DNA of 19,433 nucleotides from Fen-999 sp041480065. GTDB lineage: Bacteria > Pseudomonadota > Gammaproteobacteria > Burkholderiales > Rhodocyclaceae. Of this stretch, positions 1 to 6,539 are shown in pieces. Position numbers and translations under genes: made by a program. The DNA is taken from assembly GCA_041480065.1 (NCBI GenBank), contig JBGOZF010000083.1:1-19433 (forward strand), given 5' to 3'. Every line of letters starts with the position of its first letter. Position 1 is the stretch's first letter. The notes beneath the pieces are model-generated. The model had not been told where the DNA came from, ran no database searches, and saw only the letters and a program-made list of their open reading frames with translations.

Positions 1-1
1 C

Positions 2-583
2 AACGACCTGATCTGGTCGTTCGTGGTCAACAACTACCTGATGGGCAAGGATCCCTTCCCCTTCGACCTGCTGTCTTGGAACTCCGATTCTACGCGCATG
101 CCGTACGCGATGCACAGCTTCTACCTGCGCAACATGTACATGAAGAACCTGCTCAAGGAGCCGGGCGGCATCACCCTGGCCGGCGTGCCGATCGATCTCG
201 GCAAGATCAAGACGCCGAGCTACTTCATCTCGACGGTCGAAGACCACATCGCGCCCTGGAAGAGCACCTACCTGGGCGCGCAGCGCTTCAGCGGCCCCGT
301 CCGCTTCGTCCTCGGCGGCTCCGGCCATATCGCCGGCGTCGTGAATCCGCCTGCCGCCAACAAGTATGGCTACTGGCGCAACGACGAGCTCGGCGAGACG
401 GCCGAGGAATGGCTGGAGGGCAGCACGCAGCATCCCGGCTCCTGGTGGACGGACTGGCAGGAGTGGGTCACCACCCTGGACCACGGGAAGGTGCCGGCGC
501 GCGATCCGGCCAAGGGCAAACTCGGCGTCATCGAGGATGCGCCCGGTTCCTTCGTCAAGTTCCGTCTCGACCTGAAGAAGTAG
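2..583 (+). CDS. phaC: Class I poly(3-hydroxyalkanoate) synthase, C-terminal part
   Basis: This is the last 193 codons of a PHA synthase, which polymerises (R)-3-hydroxyacyl-CoA into polyester on cytoplasmic carbon-storage granules. The 5' part, including the catalytic cysteine, lies outside the window. Visible family hallmarks are the start NDLIWSFVVNNYLMGK, the stretch PFDLLSWNSDSTRMP, the catalytic aspartate in STVEDHIAPW, and the catalytic histidine in GGSGHIAGVVNPP. Spacing and wording match class I enzymes of betaproteobacteria (Cupriavidus type) rather than the two-subunit classes III and IV. The frame is open from base 2 to a TAG at 581-583. No phaA, phaB or phasin gene follows; the next gene is a PIN-domain protein in the same reading frame. 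I see no clear terminator after the stop. Confidence 0.95.
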   Translation, partial: NDLIWSFVVNNYLMGKDPFPFDLLSWNSDSTRMPYAMHSFYLRNMYMKNLLKEPGGITLAGVPIDLGKIKTPSYFISTVEDHIAPWKSTYLGAQRFSGPVRFVLGGSGHIAGVVNPPAANKYGYWRNDELGETAEEWLEGSTQHPGSWWTDWQEWVTTLDHGKVPARDPAKGKLGVIEDAPGSFVKFRLDLKK

Positions 584-604
584 CGTCGGGATTCGAGTTT
601 CGAG

Positions 605-1084
605 TTGGATACCCGCGCCCCGACGCGAAACCCGGCAGCCCCAAGTCCAGAGCCCGGCGCCACGCTGCGCGTGGTGCTGGACACCAACGTTCTGGTGTCG
701 CTGTTCGTCTTCGCCGACAGCCGCTTCCTGCCGCTGCGCACCCGGCTCGAAAGCGGCAACTGGCTGGCGCTGACCAACGAGCGCTGCGTGGCCGAGTTCC
801 GCCGCGTGCTCGCCTACCCGATGTTCTCCCTCGACGCCGCGGGCCAGGAAGCCGCGCTATCCGCCTACGCCGCGCTCGCCCATCGCGTCACGGCAACCCC
901 AAGCCCGACCCAACCGCTGCCCCTGTGCTCGGACCCCGACGACCAGAAGTTCCTCGAACTCGCCCGCGACGGCGGCGCGGATTGCCTGATCACCTCCGAC
1001 AAGGCGCTGCTGAAACTCGCGCGCAGACAGCGATTGGCACATCTATTTCGACTTCTCACCCCGGAGAAAGCACTTGCGAGATAG
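605..1084 (+). CDS. PIN-domain protein (putative toxin of the PIN_3 type)
   Basis: About 159 residues of the PIN ribonuclease fold, annotated in many genomes as a toxin-antitoxin toxin component of the PIN family. The metal-binding acidic residues are visible: D26 in VVLDTNVLVSLF, E64 in CVAEFRRVL, D110/D112 in the DPDDQKFLELA strand, and D132 in CLITSDKALL. The start is uncertain. TTG at 605 is the most upstream start after the phaC stop, but the family usually begins just before the first strand, so GTG at 671 or 674 could be the true start (about 137 residues). No good ribosome binding site supports the TTG. No antitoxin gene lies on either side, so this is either a solitary PIN protein or it pairs with something elsewhere. 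It lies 21 bases after phaC and is co-directional, so it may be co-transcribed. Confidence 0.82.
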   Translation: MDTRAPTRNPAAPSPEPGATLRVVLDTNVLVSLFVFADSRFLPLRTRLESGNWLALTNERCVAEFRRVLAYPMFSLDAAGQEAALSAYAALAHRVTATPSPTQPLPLCSDPDDQKFLELARDGGADCLITSDKALLKLARRQRLAHLFRLLTPEKALAR

Positions 1085-1128
1085 CTCGGCCTGTGCGTCC
1101 ACCTGGCGCACTTACGGGCTCTGATGTC

Positions 1129-1737
1129 CTACCGCCGCCACCACAATACGAGGCCCAGGAACACCAGGCCCACCATTAGCGCGTTCAGTGAGAGCAGCGT
1201 CTCCAACCAGTTGGTATTCTCCATTCCGGCCCGCACGGATACAGTCATAGCCGTCGGTTTCAGGCCGATCTGATGCTCGAGACTAAGTTCAATGGCTCCC
1301 ATGTCCTTGTCCTTGAAGGACAGCGGCAGGCCAACAGCACGGCCCTTGACCTTGGTGCCGGACACGGTCAGATTCTGCCGGTCAAAGCGAATCTGCTGCA
1401 TCGGACCGCCTGTTTGGTTTTCCTGCTTGATCAGCCAGACGACTTCAAAGACATTCTCGGCGACAGCAGAGTCCGCAAGAAGCACGCCCTCGAAGTCAAT
1501 CATCAGGCGGTGAGGGTTGTTGCTCGGCTCAAGGACGAAATTCGGCGTCGTCCACCGAAGGCGGGTCTTGCCGGTCGTATCTGCGGCAAAGGCCTCGAGT
1601 TTCTCAGGCGGCACGAAGTAGGCAGCCACGGTGATGTTGCCCGGCACTTGGTCCCGTCGGGCGCACCCGCCAAGCAGTAACAACGCTGCTACTGCGCCCA
1701 TTGCGACCAGTATCGTCGCTTTGGAGAAGAGAGCCAT
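1129..1737 (-). CDS. Predicted lipoprotein with C-terminal membrane anchor
   Basis: A 202-residue protein of no family I recognise. Residues 1-24 form a signal sequence ending in LLLLGGC, a plausible lipobox with C25 as the lipidated cysteine. The middle (about 30-175) is predicted soluble and beta-rich. Residues 178-200 form a hydrophobic segment ending in WWRR, so a second membrane anchor is likely and most of the chain would face the periplasm. The start ATG overlaps the stop of the upstream J-like gene (TAATG, one shared base), which implies translational coupling and a joint function. It ends 44 bases from the convergent PIN gene. The gene call is firm; the function is unknown. Confidence 0.85.
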   Translation of the reverse strand: MALFSKATILVAMGAVAALLLLGGCARRDQVPGNITVAAYFVPPEKLEAFAADTTGKTRLRWTTPNFVLEPSNNPHRLMIDFEGVLLADSAVAENVFEVVWLIKQENQTGGPMQQIRFDRQNLTVSGTKVKGRAVGLPLSFKDKDMGAIELSLEHQIGLKPTAMTVSVRAGMENTNWLETLLSLNALMVGLVFLGLVLWWRR

Positions 1738-2462
1738 TAGTGAAGCGCCGGCCGTTCGAGGATCCAGCGATTGTGCCGTTCGCGTTCGCGCCTTTCGCGC
1801 TCCAGCCGTTCCTCTTCGTGCTTTGCTTCCTGCTCTTTCCGTTCCGCCCGGTACGCTTCCCGTTCGGCATCCGTTCGTGCCTGCATGCTTTCTCTCTCGC
1901 CACGACGATCGGCCTCGCGCAGCGCCCGCTCGCTTTCGTTCCGGTTGCGCCTCTCCAACTCCTCGGTTTCCCGCCGCAGCCTCTGTTCTTCCACACGCGC
2001 CTGTTCGGCCTCCTCGCGCTGCTTGCGCTCCTCGTCCGCCTGGTGGGCACGCAGGCTGATCTCGCGCTCCCGCTCCAGCCGAATCCTCTCCTCTTCACGG
2101 CTGAAATGCCCGTAGAGGAGCAACCCGCCGACCACCAACAGCGCCAACACCAAGCCAATCCAGAGCCGTCCATATCCCGACTCCGGCTCCGGTGGTCGGG
2201 AACGAACTGTCGGTCGACTGCCGCCAGCCCCAATCCCTCCCCCGCCACCAGCGGTGGAACGCGCAGGCCCTGACTCCCTGAGACGCAACGTTTGATCGTA
2301 AATATCTCGAGCTCCCGGATCCGAAAGGAGCTCATATGCCTTTTTGATTTCGGCTAGTCGTTCGCGGTTGCCTGGATCCGCTTCAAGACGTCGGTACGCC
2401 TCAATTATCTCGTCCCTGCTCGCGTGGCGCTTTACGCCGAGCACGGTGTAGTAGTCACTCAT
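1737..2462 (-). CDS. Membrane-anchored J-like domain protein without HPD
   Basis: A 241-residue protein. Residues 1-56 resemble a DnaJ J-domain: it opens with SDYYTVLGV, then the helix DEIIEAYRRLE, then IKKAYELLSDPGAR. The loop that should carry HPD is shortened to EADPGN, so the DnaK-stimulating tripeptide is absent. A Gly/Pro-rich linker (about 62-96) leads to a transmembrane helix (about 98-119, GRLWIGLVLALLVV). After it comes a very charged Arg/Glu-rich coiled coil up to the end. The protein therefore probably uses its J-like fold for binding rather than for DnaK activation. It is the first gene of a two-gene unit with the lipoprotein at 1129-1737. AGGGA lies just before the ATG at 2462, and a plausible sigma70 promoter lies about 35 bases upstream of it. 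Confidence 0.88.
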   Translation of the reverse strand: MSDYYTVLGVKRHASRDEIIEAYRRLEADPGNRERLAEIKKAYELLSDPGARDIYDQTLRLRESGPARSTAGGGGGIGAGGSRPTVRSRPPEPESGYGRLWIGLVLALLVVGGLLLYGHFSREEERIRLEREREISLRAHQADEERKQREEAEQARVEEQRLRRETEELERRNRNESERALREADRRGERESMQARTDAEREAYRAERKEQEAKHEEERLERERRERERHNRWILERPALH

Positions 2463-2497
2463 GTCATCCCTGATTATGTTTTGTTGCCGGCACGCGA

Positions 2498-2526
2498 ATT
2501 ATCCTGCGCCGGTATAACGAAGGCAA
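2498..2526 (-). promoter_or_regulatory. Putative sigma70 promoter of the J-like protein/lipoprotein unit
   Basis: On the minus strand, TTGCCT (2526-2521) and GATAAT (2503-2498) are separated by exactly 17 bases. The -10 matches consensus at 5 of 6 positions and the -35 at 4 of 6. The expected start of transcription is near 2491, giving a leader of roughly 30 bases before the ATG at 2462. The match was made by eye. Confidence 0.55.
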
Positions 2527-2581
2527 GTGCCGAATTGCACAGTTAGCGCTGCACACAGATCCTACGGTTGCAACTGGCCGC

Positions 2582-4477
2582 TTAGACACGAGATGACCGT
2601 AGCGCACCCGCAATCAGGCGGTGCGGAACCCGGCTGCGAGCCACCCTGACTGGGAACCAACTGCGCACGTCCTGGTCGAGGCCGAGGCCGTGCATGTAGT
2701 TGTAAAGCGCCTTGTTGAGGCCGATGCCAAGGGCATCGTGATCGACGCCCGCAGGATCGATGAAGCCGACGTCATTCCTGGCGAAGGCGCCGGCGGGCAG
2801 AGGCTTCAGCCTGACGCCATAGCGTTCCGGGTGCAGTCCCACCGGCGAATGCACGCTACAGGCGAAGCGGTGGAAGTAGCCGGACTGGATGCAGCCGGCC
2901 TCGAAGAGCTGGCGCACGTATTCGAGGGCGTCGACCGTGTCCTGCACGGTTTGCGTCGGGAAGCCGTACATCAGGTAGGCGTGCACCAGGATGCCGGCCT
3001 CGCTGAAGGCATGGGTCACGCGGGCCACCTGCTCCACCGAGACGCCCTTCTGCATCAGCTTGAGCAGGCGGTCCGAGGCGACTTCGAGGCCGCCGGAGAC
3101 GGCGATGCAACCGCTGTCGGCGAGCTTCGCGCAGAGTTCGGGCGTGAAGGACTTTTCGAAGCGGATGTTGCCCCACCATGAGATCGCGCGATTGCGCCGT
3201 TTCAGTTCCTCGGCGAGGGCGGCCAGGGCCTTGGGCGGCGCGGCTTCGTCCACGAAATGGAAGCCTGTCTGCCCGGTCTCGGCGATGACGGCCTCGATGC
3301 GATCCACCAGCGTCACGGCATCGGCGCAGTCGTAGCGCGCGATGTAGTCGAGGCCGGTGTCGCAGAAACTGCATTTCTTCCAGTAGCAACCGTGGGCCAC
3401 CGTCAGCTTGTTCCAGCGCCCGTCGGACCAGAGCCGGTGCATGGGGTTGAGCATGTCGAGCAGCGACAGGTAGCGATCCAGGGGCAAGCCGTCCCAGGTA
3501 GGCGTGCCGACGTCGGCGAAGGGTATGTCGGGCTCGCCGGCGTCGATGTAGCGCACCGCGCCGTCCCGGCGCACGTAGGTCCGTACCAGGCCCTCTTGCG
3601 GGCGCTTGCCGGCCAGGTGGTCGAGCAGCGCCAGCAGCGGACGCTCGCCGTCATCGAGGGTCACGTAATCGAAGTAGTCGAAGACCCGCGGTTCGGCGAG
3701 CTCGCGCAGTTCGGTGTTTGCATAGCCGCCGCCAAGGACGGTTCGGATTGCCGGGTTCCGTTCCTTGATCGCCTGCGCGATGCGAAAGCCACCGTAGACG
3801 GCACCGGGGAAGGGCACCGAGATCAGCACCAGGTCCGGCGCATGCCGCGCCAGGGCCTCTTGCGTCAGCTCGCGTAGCGTCCGGTCAACGAGATTGACAG
3901 GCGCTGCCAGGGCCTCGGCAAGCGGATCGAAGCTGGCCTGGCTCAGGGCCAGCGATTCCGCGTAGCGCACAAACTCGAAGCGCGGGTCCACGGCTTCGCG
4001 CAGCACGTCGGCGATGTCGTCCAGGTAGAGGGTCGCCAGGTGGCGGGCGCGGTCGTGTACGCCGAGGGCGCCGAAGGCCCAGGCCAGCGGATCGCCGCCA
4101 TCCGGATCGATATAGACGTCGAGCGACTCGAAGCGCGATCCCTCGGGCAGAAAATTGCGGCTGGCGATGCGATGGCCCATGCTGGGGTCGCGTCCCTGGA
4201 GGAAGGCGACAGCGGGACCGATCGAGGCGACGTAGCGGTCGAACTGTTCAAGAAAGGCCGCCACGCGGGCGCTGCGCTTCTGCTTCGGCAGAACTTCGAT
4301 GCAGGCGCGCACTTGCCGCAGCCCTTCTGCCGAGAACAGCTGCAGCACCAGGGCCAGGGCCAGGTCTTCCTGCACCGCGTCGACGCCCCGCGAGCGCAGG
4401 AAACCGGTCAGATAGGCCGTCGACGGATACGGAACGTTGAGCTGCGTCATCGGCGGGATGATGGAAAGGACGCGCAT
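2582..4477 (-). CDS. B12-binding-type radical SAM protein
   Basis: A 631-residue protein with an N-terminal cobalamin-binding-like region (about 1-290) and a radical SAM core (about 350-570). The first part shows PYPSTAYLTGFLRSRG, the strand DLVLISVPFPGAVYGG, and VLGGGYANTEL, as in B12-dependent radical SAM enzymes related to BchE and hopanoid methylases. The [4Fe-4S]-binding cysteines are C364, C369 and C372 in HGCYWKKCSFCD, one residue longer than the usual CX3CX2C. Further core motifs include GFHFVDEAAPP, SGGLEVASDRLL and AYLMYGFPTQT. No DxHxxG cobalamin motif is obvious, so base-off B12 binding is not assured. The substrate is unknown; typical reactions are methylation of unactivated carbon or ring formation. 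It appears to be a single-gene unit with no biosynthetic partner nearby. No strong ribosome binding site precedes the ATG. Confidence 0.88.
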   Translation of the reverse strand: MRVLSIIPPMTQLNVPYPSTAYLTGFLRSRGVDAVQEDLALALVLQLFSAEGLRQVRACIEVLPKQKRSARVAAFLEQFDRYVASIGPAVAFLQGRDPSMGHRIASRNFLPEGSRFESLDVYIDPDGGDPLAWAFGALGVHDRARHLATLYLDDIADVLREAVDPRFEFVRYAESLALSQASFDPLAEALAAPVNLVDRTLRELTQEALARHAPDLVLISVPFPGAVYGGFRIAQAIKERNPAIRTVLGGGYANTELRELAEPRVFDYFDYVTLDDGERPLLALLDHLAGKRPQEGLVRTYVRRDGAVRYIDAGEPDIPFADVGTPTWDGLPLDRYLSLLDMLNPMHRLWSDGRWNKLTVAHGCYWKKCSFCDTGLDYIARYDCADAVTLVDRIEAVIAETGQTGFHFVDEAAPPKALAALAEELKRRNRAISWWGNIRFEKSFTPELCAKLADSGCIAVSGGLEVASDRLLKLMQKGVSVEQVARVTHAFSEAGILVHAYLMYGFPTQTVQDTVDALEYVRQLFEAGCIQSGYFHRFACSVHSPVGLHPERYGVRLKPLPAGAFARNDVGFIDPAGVDHDALGIGLNKALYNYMHGLGLDQDVRSWFPVRVARSRVPHRLIAGALRSSRV

Positions 4478-4648
4478 GGCCGGTTTGGGGCGGAGAACGG
4501 GATCGAAACCCTACACCCAATTCGTAGGCACTAGGAACTCGGCGTAGAGAGGCGCGTCGAGCGCCACCTTTCCGCTGCCGAGTTCGGAAAGGTTCTCGGA
4601 CGTGCCGTCAGACTCCCCACTCTTCGGCAAGGAAGGCCAGAGCATGCC

Positions 4649-4670
4649 CGTGGGCGTGGGCCCGCCCACG
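4649..4670. repeat. Perfect 8-bp inverted repeat (hairpin)
   Basis: CGTGGGCG (4649-4656) and CGCCCACG (4663-4670) are exact reverse complements separated by six bases. No T-run follows on either strand, so it is not a typical intrinsic terminator. It lies about 40 bases upstream of the putative promoter of the HEPN/ATPase cassette and could be an operator or just a GC-rich stem. Confidence 0.45.
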
Positions 4671-4710
4671 TTGTCAGTCGAAGGTCTAACAGTGGGCAGG
4701 ACAGGTTGAT

Positions 4711-4738
4711 TTGAAAGACTTTCCCGCTGAGATAACAT
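4711..4738 (+). promoter_or_regulatory. Putative promoter of the HEPN/ATPase cassette
   Basis: TTGAAA (4711-4716, 5 of 6 to the -35 consensus) and TAACAT (4733-4738, 4 of 6 to the -10) are spaced by 16 bases. Transcription would start near 4745, giving a short leader with GGGAG (4763-4767) five bases before the GTG at 4773. The match was made by eye and is moderate. Confidence 0.4.
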
Positions 4739-4772
4739 GCGACCTTAGGGATAGGATTTTCAGGGAGATCGT

Positions 4773-5159
4773 GTGGCATATATCGTCGACATGAAATCGT
4801 CCGCTAATCGCCATTATGAAGATGGCCGGAAGCTGGAACATGAAAAGCGATACGACAATGCCGGGTATCACTACGGTTTCGCGGCCGAATGCGCCGTGAA
4901 GCACTGTTTGCGTCAGGCGGGTGTGCGTGATGACGACGACGCCATTTGGACACACTTCCCCGCATTGAGAAATACGGCGCTTCTTGCCCTGTCATCAAGA
5001 CGTGCGGCCGAGTTGAGAAAACTGCTATCCCGCCAAAGTTTCATGCAGTCGTGGGATGTAAGGATGCGCTATTCGAGTAACGGTTCTGTCGCAATGCCCG
5101 AATTGGCCAAGTGGCAGCGGGATGCGGACGAAGCTATCGGACTACTTGTCGTTTCGTGA
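4773..5159 (+). CDS. HEPN-like small helical protein
   Basis: A 128-residue protein with the layout of HEPN-domain proteins. An N-terminal helix (ANRHYEDGRKLEHEKRY) is followed by the characteristic AGYHYGFAAECAVKHCLR helix, a TH..ALR turn (residues about 60-66), and a final helical stretch with SWDVRMRYSSNG. The catalytic RX4-6H motif of toxic HEPN RNases is not evident, so it may be a non-nucleolytic HEPN that acts as sensor, partner or scaffold. The GTG start at 4773 is chosen because GGGAG sits five bases upstream; ATG at 4791 is an alternative. It is the first gene of a tight co-directional cassette, ending 13 bases before the KGGVGR ATPase gene. The HEPN assignment rests on sequence appearance only. 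Confidence 0.7.
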   Translation: MAYIVDMKSSANRHYEDGRKLEHEKRYDNAGYHYGFAAECAVKHCLRQAGVRDDDDAIWTHFPALRNTALLALSSRRAAELRKLLSRQSFMQSWDVRMRYSSNGSVAMPELAKWQRDADEAIGLLVVS

Positions 5160-5172
5160 GGGGAACTGATTC

Positions 5173-6537
5173 ATGACAAACAAAGATGAAGCCGCGCGAT
5201 TCGATACCAGTCTTGCCATCTTCTTCAGTACGTTATTGCGGACTCTTGGCAAGGACTTGGCCTTGGGGGGCTGGGTACTGAGGGATTCCACGGGAAGACT
5301 GGCCTACATCGCACCCAGTGCTTTGGCTGACTCCGATAGGGCGCGTGTCGCCGATGCCGTCGCGGCTTCAGTGCCCCAGTACCGACATGAGGGAGAATGT
5401 GTCCTTGATATTGAGCAGCCAGGCGTCCGAAGTCTGGTCGACTCTGCCAACCCTTTTAGCGAAACCATTCAACTTGGCGAAGCGGACAATGGCGAGTCCG
5501 TCACAATTCGACTGATCGACCATCGTATTGTTGGACAGGACTGGTTGTCGCGGCCTGCACCGGGATGGGTTCCTCCTCAATCGGCTCGGATCGTGTTTGC
5601 CAGTCTGAAAGGCGGTGTGGGTCGGTCTACTGCTCTTGTCGTTGTGGCCACTGAGCTAGCCCGACTGGGGCGCAAGGTATTGGCGATCGATCTCGACCTG
5701 GAGGCGCCGGGAATCGGCACCATGCTGCTTGGCGAAAACGAGAAGCCGAAATTTGGAGTCCTGGACTGGTACGTGGAGCGTGGCGTAGGAAGCATTGATG
5801 TTGAAGACCGCACGTTCCTGCTCGACATGATCGCGCCAAGCCGGTTTGGCCAAGGTAAAGGCTTGATCGATGTAGCCCCCGCCGTTGGCCGAACTTCAGA
5901 TGCTTATCCGGCCAATGTGCTCGCCAAGATTGCGCGCGCCTACCTAGAACTGCCACAGGAGGAGGGCCGTGCAATGACCTTCCTTGCGCAGACCCAGGTG
6001 CTCATTAACCAACTCACTCAACTGAATAGTTACGACGCTGTCTTGATCGATGCGAGAGCAGGACTAAATGAAAGTACATCGGCGGCTCTGCTTGGGCTGG
6101 GCGCAGATGTGTTGCTGTTCGGCGTGGACACATCCCAAACATTTGCGAGCTACAGATACTTACTAGCGCATCTCGCGCGTTTCGAGCGTGACGTGAGTGA
6201 TGATTGGCTCTTGCGGTTGCGTATGGTGCATGCCAAGGCATCGCGCGACAAACAGCGTCAGTTGGCTTTTCGGGACCGCGCCTTCGATCTCTTCTCGGAA
6301 TTGCTCTACCGTCGTGATACACCGGTTGAGGTAGATGAATCCTCGAATATCGAGTTCGGCCTCGACGACCCGACGGCCCCTCATCATGCTTGGACGGTCT
6401 TGTGGGATGGCAACTATGCCGAGTTCGATGCACCGGGAAACGCCATGCAATTGGCGCCTGAGTATTATCGAGAGACTTTTGACGGCCTCCTGACTGGGGT
6501 GACTGAATTGTTACGCGTAAGCGAGGACGACAGGTAA
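5173..6537 (+). CDS. ParA/MinD-like ATPase with KGGVGR variant Walker A
   Basis: A 454-residue protein. Residues 1-135 are an N-terminal domain I do not recognise. The ATPase core begins at about 138: the deviant Walker A reads LKGGVGRST (K146 to T153), with arginine replacing the usual P-loop lysine while the deviant signature lysine is kept. Next come VLAIDLDLEAPG (the A' motif, D173/D175) and VLIDARAGLNE (Walker B-like, D293), followed by LLFGVDTSQTFASY. This matches the group NCBI names KGGVGR-motif variant AAA ATPase, whose function I believe is unknown. There is no ParB or parS nearby, so plasmid or chromosome partition is unlikely. A good GAGGGGA ribosome binding site precedes the ATG, and the stop lies two bases before the next ATG. 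Codon use is less GC-biased than in the flanking core genes. Confidence 0.85.
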   Translation: MTNKDEAARFDTSLAIFFSTLLRTLGKDLALGGWVLRDSTGRLAYIAPSALADSDRARVADAVAASVPQYRHEGECVLDIEQPGVRSLVDSANPFSETIQLGEADNGESVTIRLIDHRIVGQDWLSRPAPGWVPPQSARIVFASLKGGVGRSTALVVVATELARLGRKVLAIDLDLEAPGIGTMLLGENEKPKFGVLDWYVERGVGSIDVEDRTFLLDMIAPSRFGQGKGLIDVAPAVGRTSDAYPANVLAKIARAYLELPQEEGRAMTFLAQTQVLINQLTQLNSYDAVLIDARAGLNESTSAALLGLGADVLLFGVDTSQTFASYRYLLAHLARFERDVSDDWLLRLRMVHAKASRDKQRQLAFRDRAFDLFSELLYRRDTPVEVDESSNIEFGLDDPTAPHHAWTVLWDGNYAEFDAPGNAMQLAPEYYRETFDGLLTGVTELLRVSEDDR

Positions 6538-6539
6538 TC

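Larger units (their letters stand above)
4478..4772. other. Divergent intergenic region at the left edge of the accessory segment
   Basis: This 295-base stretch lies between the radical SAM gene (-) and the HEPN-like gene (+). Short open frames exist on the minus strand (for example 4511-4738, 75 codons) but show no recognisable protein character, ribosome binding site or family motif, so none is called. It holds a perfect 8-bp inverted repeat (4649-4670) and a plausible promoter for the plus-strand cassette (4711-4738). GC falls noticeably across this stretch. Confidence 0.5.

Noticed and set aside
605..1084. A complete toxin-antitoxin operon around the PIN gene
   Set aside because: No small antitoxin gene sits directly before or after it; the neighbours are phaC and a convergent lipoprotein gene.
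4511..4779. Small minus-strand open frames of 75 and 82 codons before the cassette
   Set aside because: No ribosome binding site, no recognisable motif and overlapping frames of similar quality; likely chance.
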